58,978 nt of DNA. It comes from an uncultured Clostridia bacterium (GTDB taxonomy: Bacteria; Bacillota; Clostridia; Peptostreptococcales; Anaerovoracaceae). Below, piece by piece: positions 9,468-17,120 of the stretch (its first letter is position 1; every line of letters starts with the position of its first letter). Location: NCBI GenBank assembly GCA_934278925.1, contig CAKQWJ010000014.1, positions 1 to 58,978 of the forward strand, given 5' to 3'. A program made the position numbers and the translations under genes. Under the pieces are notes generated by a model, which saw only the letters and a program-made list of their open reading frames with translations, did not search any database and was not told the origin of the DNA.

Positions 9468-10235
9468 CTATCGCCTTCTTACAAAAAAAATTTTTTTAAT
9501 CATTCCAAAAACACAATTCACTGCTGTTAGTGCACATGCTGAAGGCACACTCATATTTTCACCTTTTCTAAATAATAAGTAATGTGACATCAACAGTTTT
9601 TTAAACTTATCATGCGAAATAGATTGTTTTCTTACACGATAATGTGCAAGTACATCATCTAAGCAATAACAATCTGTTTTCTTTATTACTTTCAACCACA
9701 TTGCATAGTCGTTATTTTTCTTTAAATCCTCTATTTGAAGAACCCCCACCGTCGGGATATGATACATCACGGCAAGACAACCTACCCAACAATATAAATA
9801 CATCCCTGTTTTTGTGATATGGTGAGGACTAACTGTCACTCTTTTCAAGGGTTCAGATGTTTCGCTTATCTCATCTCTCCCAGTAGAAGAGAACTTGTAA
9901 TTATTATCAATCATAAATGATAATTGTTTTTCGAGTTTATCAACTGTCCATAAATCATCTGAATCAAGAAATGCTGCCCATTCTCCGCGCGCCATCCTAA
10001 GAGCATAATTTCTGCAACTTGCTGCTCCTGAATTTTTTTCTTGTTTAAAAAACTTTATCCTATCATCATTATATTGTTTCACAATTTCTTCCGTATTGTC
10101 GGTTGAACAATCGTCTACAATTAACAATTCCCATTTTGTATAAGTCTGCTTCAAGACAGATTCTATTGATTCGCCTATAAAAGCAGCTGTGTTATATGAT
10201 GGCATTATTATTGATACTAACCCTTTTTCGTACAT
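9468..10235 (-). CDS. glycosyltransferase family 2
   Basis: 255 residues. Starts VSIIMPSYNTAAFIGESIESV, then LIVDDCSTDNTEE and the metal-binding FLDSDDLW, the three landmarks of GT2 inverting transferases (GT-A fold). The C-terminal region after about residue 200 is short and basic, without membrane anchors. Its ATG overlaps the ATP-grasp stop (TAATG), so the two are coupled. Adds a sugar to the repeat unit; donor unknown. Confidence 0.88.
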   Translation of the reverse strand: MYEKGLVSIIMPSYNTAAFIGESIESVLKQTYTKWELLIVDDCSTDNTEEIVKQYNDDRIKFFKQEKNSGAASCRNYALRMARGEWAAFLDSDDLWTVDKLEKQLSFMIDNNYKFSSTGRDEISETSEPLKRVTVSPHHITKTGMYLYCWVGCLAVMYHIPTVGVLQIEDLKKNNDYAMWLKVIKKTDCYCLDDVLAHYRVRKQSISHDKFKKLLMSHYLLFRKGENMSVPSACALTAVNCVFGMIKKIFFVRRR

Positions 10236-11392
10236 TATCGTTTCCTCTTTTTCATTTCGCTCTTGTATTTCAATACAGAAGTAATAGAAAAACTGAAAAA
10301 TGGCAATACATCATCTAATGAAAAAATTTGATCCTTTGTTCTCACAGAACTAAACCAACTAGGATCTGCTTTCATGCGTTTCTTTGATTTTAAAAACCAC
10401 AAAAAATCTGTGTGCATGCACCGTAACCGTACATCTTTCCGATAATCAACATATGCCGTCAATTCTTCATTTTCACTTAATTCAATAATCTGTTGAACAA
10501 TATTTGCACCTCCCAAAAAACAAATCTTCACATTTGCCGATATTCTTGCGTTTATCTCAATTATTCGAATCGATCCATCTCTAGGGTCTTCCATAAGATC
10601 CAAATCGCAATACCCAATCCAGCCTATTGTTTTGAGCAGTTTCTCACAAATAAATAGAATGTAATCATTATCTACCGTTCTACAAAGGGTACTTGCCCCG
10701 CCATCAATGGGGAACCATCGGCATTTTTGTGTACATATAGCAGTTTTAACATTGCTCTGTTCATCAAGAACAAAATGTGCATTATATTGTCTTCCTGTTT
10801 GTGGAATGTATTCTTGAATCAAAAGTAACCCATGCGAATTGTCTTTAATAAGAACTCTGAGTTGCTTTTCATCTTCCGCAATATGAAAACCTATTGATCC
10901 ACAGGCGCTTCTTGGCTTTACAACCACAGGATATTTTATGCTGTCAAAATCAATATCATCCTCTTTTTCTGCTAGAATCGTAAATGGACAAGGTATATTG
11001 TTTTCCATACATATCCGCATAGTATTCAGTTTGTCGAAAGCTAGCATAAAAGTGTCTAAATCGTTAACAGCCACATAACACCCTTTTTTTTTCCAATCAT
11101 TTTTATGATTTGTTGCAATTTCGGCTGAAAAATCTGATAGTGGCACTATAATGTCAAATTCATTCTGTGTGACTATTTCATCATATACCCTTTCTGCGGT
11201 CTTATAGTCGCTATCTATGTTTTTTACAACATAACACCGATGCTTAAACCTTGTCACATTTCCAAGATCAGATTTGTGCTCACAAACAGTTGTTATATCG
11301 TAACCTTTAGCATAAAAAGCTCTCGCCATCGGAAGCACTTGTCGGCTAGATGCTTCCATCAACAAAACTCTTTTCTTTTTCTTGCTCTGCAT
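10235..11392 (-). CDS. ATP-grasp ligase in the polysaccharide operon
   Basis: 385 residues with the three-part ATP-grasp layout: N-terminal Rossmann-like domain (KRVLLMEASSRQVLPMARAF), the ATP lid strand YPVVVKPRSACGSIGF, the IQEYIPQTGRQYNAHF segment, and the metal-binding IIEINARISA. Such carbamoyl-phosphate-synthase-like ligases join a carboxylate to an amine or alcohol using ATP. In surface-polymer loci they may attach amino acids to sugars. It overlaps the sugar transferase gene by 34 bases yet has its own AGGAAG site. The substrate pair cannot be deduced; the neighbouring GNAT-like gene may act on the same residue. Confidence 0.8.
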   Translation of the reverse strand: MQSKKKKRVLLMEASSRQVLPMARAFYAKGYDITTVCEHKSDLGNVTRFKHRCYVVKNIDSDYKTAERVYDEIVTQNEFDIIVPLSDFSAEIATNHKNDWKKKGCYVAVNDLDTFMLAFDKLNTMRICMENNIPCPFTILAEKEDDIDFDSIKYPVVVKPRSACGSIGFHIAEDEKQLRVLIKDNSHGLLLIQEYIPQTGRQYNAHFVLDEQSNVKTAICTQKCRWFPIDGGASTLCRTVDNDYILFICEKLLKTIGWIGYCDLDLMEDPRDGSIRIIEINARISANVKICFLGGANIVQQIIELSENEELTAYVDYRKDVRLRCMHTDFLWFLKSKKRMKADPSWFSSVRTKDQIFSLDDVLPFFSFSITSVLKYKSEMKKRKR

Positions 11393-12033
11393 ATTTTTAC
11401 TTCCTTTGGCTCAATAAATTCTTTTTTTCCTGCCATAATCTGTAAAATTGTAGCTACAGTCCGGGCAATAATTTTCAGATCATAAATACAATTCCTATTG
11501 TCAATATAATAAAGCTCTACGTCTAATTTCATCGGCATGAATTCATTTATATAATCATCTTCGTTAGTATATGTTTCTCCATGCGTATAATCATACAAAC
11601 TTGCCGGACTACTTAATCCGGGTTCCACCGTTAAAATTCTTCTATATTCTCCCACATAGAACAAATCAGAATTTGCTTCATCCTCCGGTCGGGGTCCGAT
11701 TACTGACATGTCACCTTTCAGAATATTAATAAGCTGTGGCGTTTCATCTAGCTTGCTTCTTCTTAAGAACTCACCAAAAGGAAAAACTCTTGTATCGCCT
11801 CTCAATGTCGTTGCACGGATTGCACCACTATCCACTCTCATGGATCGAAACTTGTATAAAGTGAATACTTTTCCATCTTTTCCCACTCGTTGAGCTTTAT
11901 AAATTGCTGGCCCAGGTGATTGGATTTTTATAATAATGGATATTAGAATCCAGGGAATTATAAACACAATTATTGCCAACAACGATGCAGTAATATCAAA
12001 ACATCTTTTACTATATATATATTTTTTTTTCAC
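11359..12033 (-). CDS. initiating undecaprenyl-phosphate sugar phosphotransferase
   Basis: 224 residues, the size of the minimal PglC/WcaJ-core class. One N-terminal membrane (re-entrant) helix, residues about 12-38, is followed by the family core: SPGPAIYKAQRVGKDG, FTLYKFRSMR, RRSKLDETPQLINIL and DMSVIGPRPEDE with the catalytic DE-pair region. It transfers a sugar-1-phosphate from UDP-sugar to undecaprenyl phosphate, the first step of repeat-unit assembly. ATG overlaps the PIG-L stop by four bases. With the DegT and NeuD-like genes upstream the starting sugar could be a dideoxy amino sugar, but no 4,6-dehydratase is present here. Confidence 0.88.
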   Translation of the reverse strand: MKKKYIYSKRCFDITASLLAIIVFIIPWILISIIIKIQSPGPAIYKAQRVGKDGKVFTLYKFRSMRVDSGAIRATTLRGDTRVFPFGEFLRRSKLDETPQLINILKGDMSVIGPRPEDEANSDLFYVGEYRRILTVEPGLSSPASLYDYTHGETYTNEDDYINEFMPMKLDVELYYIDNRNCIYDLKIIARTVATILQIMAGKKEFIEPKEVKICRARKRKEFC

Positions 12034-12713
12034 TTTAACAACCTATGTATAACAAAGCTCTCCGCACATGATAATCCTACTTGAATTCCATTGGCTTGAT
12101 CAAGAATTCGTAACGCCTCCACACTTCTAGGATGTGGAAATGCTCTTAGTTCAGTTTTATATTCAGCCATCGCAGCATATTTCTTTTCTGCAAACTCGCC
12201 CTCAATATTCACATATAGATTCGGATTAAAACATGTCTTTGAGTTCTGCGGACTCCATTCGGTCGAAGATGGTACTGAAAAAGAGTACAATTCTTTAACT
12301 TTCTGTCCCGGAACAGGTCTGCACGCAACTAATGTTGATTGGAACACGCATTGATGATCTTTATTAACATCACCATCGAAATGCGTATACACAATCTCCG
12401 GATTGAATTCATCTATCACATTTTCAATAGCTTTATTAACTGAAGTATGTGCAGTCGTATCTAATCGCATATCTGGCAATCCGCCATAATATATACGTGA
12501 TATCCCCACAATATCTGCAGCTTTTTTTGTTTCACCTTTCTTTTTTTCCAGTATTTTATTCAAATTGGAATGATCCTTGTATTGCGATGTGCTCCCATCA
12601 GTGACAATCAAAAGTGCTATCTCTGCTCCTTCAGATGCCCATTTGGCAATAGTACCGCCCATCCCCAATATTTCATCATCTGGATGAGCCACAATAATCA
12701 AAACTTTTTTCAT
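12030..12713 (-). CDS. PIG-L family N-acetylhexosamine deacetylase
   Basis: 227 residues. The zinc motif AHPDDEILGMGG is at the N-terminus and the second metal motif is seen in VYTHFDGDVNKDHQ. PIG-L/LmbE enzymes remove the acetyl group of N-acetylglucosamine-type sugars, leaving a free amine. A free amine could then be the acceptor for the ATP-grasp or GNAT-like protein encoded just downstream (inference). Ribosome site AAGG eight bases before the ATG. First clearly AT-rich full-length gene of the cassette. Confidence 0.85.
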   Translation of the reverse strand: MKKVLIIVAHPDDEILGMGGTIAKWASEGAEIALLIVTDGSTSQYKDHSNLNKILEKKKGETKKAADIVGISRIYYGGLPDMRLDTTAHTSVNKAIENVIDEFNPEIVYTHFDGDVNKDHQCVFQSTLVACRPVPGQKVKELYSFSVPSSTEWSPQNSKTCFNPNLYVNIEGEFAEKKYAAMAEYKTELRAFPHPRSVEALRILDQANGIQVGLSCAESFVIHRLLK

Positions 12714-12736
12714 TTCTCAAACCTTACTTTCACCGG

Positions 12737-12856
12737 CTAAATAACTTCTGCTTTGTATGTAGTTTTTTCCGCCTTCTTCTTCATTATTTTCGAAGCAATC
12801 GCTGCGGATGCCACTGCTCCGGCCACAAGATAACCTGCTTTTTTAATTTTTGACAC
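12737..12856 (-). CDS. 39-residue single-helix membrane peptide
   Basis: A frame of 39 codons from GTG 12854-12856 to TAG 12737-12739, with AGGA eight to nine bases upstream inside the end of the VanZ-like gene, which it overlaps by 14 bases. Product: a basic start (VSKIKKAG), a hydrophobic alanine/valine-rich helix (YLVAGAVASAAIASKIM) and a Lys-rich tail. It fills the only gap between the VanZ-like and PIG-L genes. No known family recognised. Coding is supported by spacing, ribosome site and amphipathic pattern, not by homology. Confidence 0.45.
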   Translation of the reverse strand: MSKIKKAGYLVAGAVASAAIASKIMKKKAEKTTYKAEVI

Positions 12857-13292
12857 GATTCTTTTCCTTGTCTTTCCAACACTTTTTTGCAACCTGATAC
12901 AAGCAAACTCCAATAAATGCCCCGAAGGTGTTGCTGATTACATCGTCCAGCTCGCATTCTCCCAGTAAGGTAAGCAGCTGCATGAGTTCAATCGCCACCG
13001 ACGTGAACAGGCCGGCAGCGCAAACGTGACGAATGCTTTTTTTACCCGGATAAAGGAACCCGAATGGGACGAAGAACAGGATGTTCTCCAGAAACAGCAA
13101 TGTCAGCAGTTTTCCGGATTCTTCTCCCGCCAGCATGCTCCGGATTTCCCAGAAGAGCTCCGGGCGGAACACCCGATGAGGGTACGGCGTGCGGCTGAAC
13201 AAGGTCATCCACAACATGAACCCCACGTACATCAGGAATAGGACGAATTGGATTCTTTTTCGATTACTCAAAACACGCTCTAATAACTTCAA
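12843..13292 (-). CDS. VanZ-like membrane protein
   Basis: 149 residues, four membrane segments, with the family pattern: short Arg-rich N-terminus, FLENILFFVPFGFLYP in the middle and the acidic loop CELDDVISNTFGAFIG near the end. Start is TTG at 13292 with AGGA eight bases upstream, overlapping the aminotransferase end by 29 bases; no better ATG exists. VanZ-like proteins occur in glycopeptide-resistance and surface-polymer loci; their biochemical role is unclear. The base composition changes from GC-rich to AT-rich within the last 100 bases of this gene. Confidence 0.8.
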   Translation of the reverse strand: MKLLERVLSNRKRIQFVLFLMYVGFMLWMTLFSRTPYPHRVFRPELFWEIRSMLAGEESGKLLTLLFLENILFFVPFGFLYPGKKSIRHVCAAGLFTSVAIELMQLLTLLGECELDDVISNTFGAFIGVCLYQVAKKCWKDKEKNRVKN

Positions 13293-14541
13293 TGATACGG
13301 TCCTGCTGTTCCGGGGTCATTTTGTTATCCGACGGCAGGCACACGCCACGAGCGAAGATGTCGGCGCCCATGTCTTTTGCGTCGCCGGCAATGTAGGCGT
13401 TCGTCTTTGCCCGGCCGGTGCCGTCCACGGTGATGAACTCGTGCATCCGGTACATCGGCTGCATGTGCATCGGCTTCCAGATCGGACGGCCCTCCGCGTT
13501 CAGGCCGGCGATGGCCTCCAGGATTTCCGTCGGGCAACTTTTGCCCGCCTCCCCGATGTAAAGGGCATCCGTCTCTCCCCGAACCTGCTTGCACATCGCA
13601 TCCTCGTCGATGATCAATGCGCTGAGCCAGTAATTCGGAACAGACTTCTCATCGAATGGAATCATTTTCACCGGAAGGTCCTTCAGGCCCTCCGCGTAGC
13701 GGTCGTAAATGGCTTTTTTCCGGGCAATGTGCTCCTCCAGATGCGGATACTGGCCGCGAATGACGCCGGCAATGACGTTGCTCATGCGGTAGTTGTATCC
13801 CACCTCTTCGTGCTGGTACCACGCCGCTGCCTCCCGGGCCTGGGTGGACCATTTGCGGGCTTTATTGGCATCCTCCAAGGAATTGGTCAGCAGGCATCCG
13901 CCGGCAGAACCGGTGATGATTTTATTTCCGTTGTAGGAAATCGCCGAATAGTCCCCAAAACTTCCGCACTGCCGTCCTTCATAGGTCGCACCCATGGCTT
14001 CCGCTGCGTCCTCAATCAACAGTGCCCCGTGCTTCTCGCAGATTTCCTTAATCTCCCGAATTCCGCCCGGGAATCCGTACAGCTCCGCGCACACCACCAG
14101 TTTGACTTCTGGATACATCTCAAAGGCCTTCTCCAAAGCCGCCGGGTCCATATTCCAGGTTTCCGGATTCGTGTCGATAAAAACAGGAATTCCTCCTTCA
14201 TACAGTACCGGGTTCAAGGTGGCGTCGAAGGTCATATCGGAACAGAACACCCGCTTGCCTTCCACGGCGCCGTGGCCCACTGCCGGACGGCCGTACAGCT
14301 TCTCCCCTGCCAGTTTTACGCACAGGTGCAGCGCTGCCGTGCAGGCCGAGAGGGCCACCGCGTATTTTACGCCGGCCTTCTCCGCGGCAATCCGTTCCAC
14401 TTCGTTGATATTCGCTCCCACGGTACTCATCCAATTGGTATCGTAGGCTTCCTTCATATATTTCATTTCTTCGCCGTGCATGGTAGGCGAAGCCAGCCAT
14501 ACCTTCTTCTCAAACGGCTTCATATCGGTTCCTCTAAACAT
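13264..14541 (-). CDS. DegT/DnrJ/EryC1 sugar aminotransferase
   Basis: 425 residues. PLP-dependent aminotransferase class that makes amino sugars from nucleotide keto-sugars. Landmarks: SPTMHGEEMKYMKEAY at the start, SACTAALHLCVKLAG (phosphate-binding loop), LLIEDAAEAMGATYEG, and the Schiff-base lysine in SYNGNKIITGSAGG. Two starts are possible: ATG 14541 with AGGAG, or ATG 14523 with AGAGGA; I keep the longer. Family members act on UDP-4-keto-6-deoxy-HexNAc (PglE type) or similar. The matching 4,6-dehydratase is not in the window. Confidence 0.87.
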   Translation of the reverse strand: MFRGTDMKPFEKKVWLASPTMHGEEMKYMKEAYDTNWMSTVGANINEVERIAAEKAGVKYAVALSACTAALHLCVKLAGEKLYGRPAVGHGAVEGKRVFCSDMTFDATLNPVLYEGGIPVFIDTNPETWNMDPAALEKAFEMYPEVKLVVCAELYGFPGGIREIKEICEKHGALLIEDAAEAMGATYEGRQCGSFGDYSAISYNGNKIITGSAGGCLLTNSLEDANKARKWSTQAREAAAWYQHEEVGYNYRMSNVIAGVIRGQYPHLEEHIARKKAIYDRYAEGLKDLPVKMIPFDEKSVPNYWLSALIIDEDAMCKQVRGETDALYIGEAGKSCPTEILEAIAGLNAEGRPIWKPMHMQPMYRMHEFITVDGTGRAKTNAYIAGDAKDMGADIFARGVCLPSDNKMTPEQQDRIIEVIRACFE

Positions 14542-14553
14542 CGCTTTTTCTCC

Positions 14554-15567
14554 TTATCTATACCCATCCGGGTTGTTTTTCTGCCAATTCCAGGTATCCC
14601 GGCACATATCTGTCAGGTTTTTCTCCGCCTTCCAGCCCAGGATTCGCTCCGCTTTGGCAGCGTCCGCCCAACACTCCGCAAGATCCCCCGGACGTCTCGG
14701 GCCGAACTCGTACGGTATTTTTAGGGCATTGGCGTCCTGAAATGCTTTTACGATTTCAAGAACGCTGTAGGGCGTGCCCGTGCCCATGTTGAACACCTCC
14801 GTACCGGTAGTCTCCATCGCGTACTCCACGGCTTTCACGTGGCCTTTGGCCAGATCCGTCACGTGGATGAAATCCCGCCGGCAGGTGCCGTCCGGCGTGT
14901 CGTAGTCCTGGCCGAAAATCGTCAGCTTCTCCCGCTTGCCCACGGCCACCTGGGACACGTACGGCATCAGGTTGTTGGGAATCCCCTGGGGGTCCTCGCC
15001 GATCAGGCCGGAAGCGTCCGCACCGATCGGGTTAAAATATCTCAGAAGAACCACGGACATCTCCTTGTCGGCGTGCGCCGCATCTTCCAAAATCTGCTCC
15101 ATCATGTTCTTCGTCCAGCCGTAGGGGTTCGTGCATTTTCCGCGGCCCATGTCCTCCGTGTACGGCACCGGCGCCTCTTCCCCGTAAATGGTGGCGGATG
15201 AACTGAACACAATCCGGCGGCAGCCCGTCTCATGCATCACTTCCAGCAGGGTCAGGGTGGTATCGATGTTGTTTCGGTAATATTTGACCGGCTTCTCCAC
15301 GGATTCCCCCACCGCCTTCAGTCCGGCAAAATGGATCACCACGTCGATGGAATTTTCCGTAAAAACAATTTTCAATGCGTCCGGGTTTTTCACGTCCGTC
15401 CGGTACATCTTCGGCCGCACGCCCGTAATTTGCTCGATTCGCCGGAGGACTTCCGGGCTGCTGTTATCAAAATTATCGGCGATGACTACGTCATAGCCTG
15501 CTCGAATCAGTTCTACTGCGGTGTGGGACCCGATGTATCCGGCGCCCCCTGCCAATAAAATGCTCAT
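14554..15567 (-). CDS. galE: UDP-glucose 4-epimerase
   Basis: 338 residues from ATG 15567, chosen because AGAAGG lies six bases upstream and the protein then starts at the NAD-binding strand MSILLAGGAGYIGSHTA. Short-chain dehydrogenase features: VFSSSATIYGEE with the catalytic Ser/Thr, the YGWTKNMME Tyr-Lys pair, and DGTCRRDFIHVTDLA. It interconverts UDP-Glc and UDP-Gal, possibly also the N-acetyl forms, feeding the glycosyltransferases downstream. Strongly GC-rich. Confidence 0.92.
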   Translation of the reverse strand: MSILLAGGAGYIGSHTAVELIRAGYDVVIADNFDNSSPEVLRRIEQITGVRPKMYRTDVKNPDALKIVFTENSIDVVIHFAGLKAVGESVEKPVKYYRNNIDTTLTLLEVMHETGCRRIVFSSSATIYGEEAPVPYTEDMGRGKCTNPYGWTKNMMEQILEDAAHADKEMSVVLLRYFNPIGADASGLIGEDPQGIPNNLMPYVSQVAVGKREKLTIFGQDYDTPDGTCRRDFIHVTDLAKGHVKAVEYAMETTGTEVFNMGTGTPYSVLEIVKAFQDANALKIPYEFGPRRPGDLAECWADAAKAERILGWKAEKNLTDMCRDTWNWQKNNPDGYR

Positions 15568-15581
15568 TTTGTACCTTCTTT

Positions 15582-16208
15582 CTATATAGCGGCTCCGCCG
15601 GTGTCGATGTGGGACCAATCCTCCACCGTCGCGCCTCTGGCGACGGTCACGCTGGAGGAAATGATGCAGCCCACGCCCAGCTTCGCGTTGGTTCCGATGG
15701 TGGCGTTAGCGCACACCACGGTTCCGGCACCGATCTGCGCCGACTCGGAAATCACCGCCGTCGGGTGCACCAAAGTCGGAATCACATAGCCCATCTCAGT
15801 GAGCCGCGAGAGCCAAAGTTCTCTCAGCTTCCGGTTCCCCACAGCCACAATGGCGCAGCCGTAGCTTTCCCGGAATTTTGCCGCATCCTGCCAGGTCCCA
15901 ATCACCCCTTCCTTGGACGTGTCGTCGTCCAGGAAATCGATGTGCCCGAAAACCCGCAGCATCTTCGCGATCTCCTTCACCTCAGCGCCATGGGATCCGG
16001 CGCCCAGAACAATCAAGCCCGCCTGACGAGGCGGATTGTTCCGAACGGTCATCTTGTCCCGTTCCGCCTGCCGCTTGGCCGCCGCCGCCTCCAAAGTCTT
16101 CCCGTAGACCGACCCGTACACGATCCGGCCCGCCTCGGTGCGCCCCTTTATATACCGAGCCTCATAAAGCCCGTCTTTTCTCTTCCTAATATTCAAACCC
16201 GTACGCAT
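15582..16208 (-). CDS. Arm-type DNA-binding domain fused to a short NeuD/PglD-like acyltransferase
   Basis: 208 residues, first gene of the operon. Residues 1-45 (GLNIRKRKDGLYEARYIKG, then RIVYGSVYGKTLEAA) match the N-terminal Arm/AP2-like DNA-binding domain of tyrosine recombinases. Residues 62-208 are NeuD-like: LIVLGAGSHGAEVKEIAKML, FLDDDTSKEG, VAVGNRKLRELWL, HPTAVISESAQIGAG, then hexapeptide coils. It stops right after EDWSHIDTGGAAI, so the final coils and the first catalytic-type His (usually xDHD/EHE) are missing; only the His of SHID remains. An internal ATG at 16052 could give a NeuD-only product. The fusion is read directly; DNA binding and catalysis are both untested. It may be an enzyme captured by a resident recombinase leader. 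Confidence 0.75.
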   Translation of the reverse strand: MRTGLNIRKRKDGLYEARYIKGRTEAGRIVYGSVYGKTLEAAAAKRQAERDKMTVRNNPPRQAGLIVLGAGSHGAEVKEIAKMLRVFGHIDFLDDDTSKEGVIGTWQDAAKFRESYGCAIVAVGNRKLRELWLSRLTEMGYVIPTLVHPTAVISESAQIGAGTVVCANATIGTNAKLGVGCIISSSVTVARGATVEDWSHIDTGGAAI

Positions 16209-16250
16209 TTCTCTCTCTTAACATTCTAATTCCGCAATACGCTAAGGTAT

Positions 16251-16279
16251 ATTTTACTCTTTATAATGGTACAAAACAA
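16251..16279 (-). promoter_or_regulatory. predicted promoter of the polysaccharide operon
   Basis: On the minus strand TTGTTT (16274-16279) and TAAAAT (16251-16256) are separated by exactly 17 bases, about 45 bases upstream of the first ATG. It is the best sigma-A-like site in the 335-base gap before the Arm-NeuD gene. Upstream of it lie the 16316-16348 inverted repeat and a GC-rich hairpin around 16410-16440. Confidence 0.55.
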
Positions 16280-16315
16280 GGTACTGTTCCTTTAATTTTG
16301 TGTTTTTTTCGCGGA

Positions 16316-16348
16316 TTTACCACACCATTTCATATTTTAAGTGGTAAA
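16316..16348. promoter_or_regulatory. inverted repeat, possible operator
   Basis: Perfect 8-base arms TTTACCAC (16316-16323) and GTGGTAAA (16341-16348) with 17 bases between lie 37 bases upstream of the -35 box of the polysaccharide operon. Centre-to-centre spacing of about 25 bases, more than two helical turns, would suit a dimeric or tetrameric regulator. Which protein binds is unknown; the small XRE protein next door is a candidate. Confidence 0.4.
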
Positions 16349-16464
16349 AACATTTTGAATTAAACCTCAGGTTTTCCGATTGAATTGTAAGTTTAAATTT
16401 CACCTCAGGCCGACGACCCACCGGGGCTCCGCCGAAGTGGGCGGGCGCTGCCAAATGTTCATGA

Positions 16465-16520
16465 AGGCAAAAAATAGCAAACCTCTGATATGGCTAACAA
16501 TTTCCAGTCACATCAGAGGT
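16465..16520 (-). terminator. terminator of the XRE gene
   Basis: Arms ACCTCTGAT (16481-16489) and ATCAGAGGT (16512-16520) form a stem, followed leftward by TTTGCTATTTTTTG. It begins 24 bases past the XRE stop and separates that gene from the polysaccharide promoter. The loop of about 22 bases is large, so strength is uncertain. Confidence 0.55.
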
Positions 16521-16543
16521 CCTTTTTATCGTCCTTTCGATAA

Positions 16544-16822
16544 TTATTTGCACGCTGTTACTTTTCTGTTTTCTTCTTCCACATCTTCGTCTGAATCGTT
16601 CAGAACAAATAGCTCATCCACAGGAATATCGAAGATCCACGCCAGAATAACCGCACTGTCAATAGACGGAAGATTATCCCCCCGTTCCCATTTATAAACG
16701 GATTGGGGCGATGCCAGTCCGATAATTCTCTGGATATCGGTTACCAGATATCCATTCTCCACACGCAGCCGGCGAATCCTTTTCCCTGTATCAATCCTGT
16801 TAATCACTTGTGTTTCTTTCAT
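16544..16822 (-). CDS. small XRE-family helix-turn-helix regulator
   Basis: 92 residues from ATG 16822 (TAGGA eight bases upstream); the longer frame would use a TTG too near the ribosome site. A single HTH_3 domain spans residues about 10-65: GKRIRRLRVENGYLVTDIQ, then SPQSVYKWERGDNLPSI, the recognition helix. An acidic tail (DSDEDVEEENRK) follows. Likely a DNA-binding repressor, with a palindrome over its own -35 box. It sits just upstream of the polysaccharide operon and could control it; this is inference from position. Confidence 0.8.
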   Translation of the reverse strand: MKETQVINRIDTGKRIRRLRVENGYLVTDIQRIIGLASPQSVYKWERGDNLPSIDSAVILAWIFDIPVDELFVLNDSDEDVEEENRKVTACK

Positions 16823-16906
16823 CTTCAAAATCCTACTCGTTTATCATTTTTCCAAAACTCCCGGCGCCACTCAGCGGCGAAAACTTTATCTTGTTTTTAT
16901 AAATAA

Positions 16907-16945
16907 AGAATACTTACAATAATTATGCACTTCCAACTTAAGTTG
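16907..16945 (-). promoter_or_regulatory. promoter of the XRE gene with overlapping palindrome
   Basis: Minus-strand TTGGAA (16931-16936) and TATTCT (16907-16912) are 18 bases apart. A perfect 12-base palindrome CAACTTAAGTTG (16934-16945) overlaps the -35 box, a common arrangement for an autorepressor operator. Predicted from sequence only. Confidence 0.4.
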
Positions 16946-17027
16946 AATCAATGAAGATGTAGTTTAATACCCTTAATACTTGGTGTACTTTAGTTTAAAA
17001 CCCATCCGAAAGGCATACAAAGCAAGC

Positions 17028-17061
17028 GACCGAGCCTTTTGGGCTCGGTCGGCAATTTTTT
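17028..17061. terminator. GC-rich hairpin between the secreted protein and XRE genes
   Basis: GACCGAGCC (17028-17036) and GGCTCGGTC (17042-17050) form a perfect 9-base stem with a TTTTG loop. A T-run follows in the rightward direction (17055-17061), while the leftward direction, which would serve the secreted-protein gene, has no T-run. No rightward gene ends here. It may still end leftward transcripts. Confidence 0.45.
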
Positions 17062-17120
17062 GACAGATTATATAACGACAAGTCGCTGTCGCGATTTTGC
17101 GGGCTCTTCAGCGCATTTTG

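Noticed and set aside
13189..14724. Long rightward frame of 511 codons opposite the aminotransferase gene
   Set aside because: It lies antisense to a gene with clear family motifs; Arg/His/Pro-rich composition is the usual shadow of GC-rich coding sequence.
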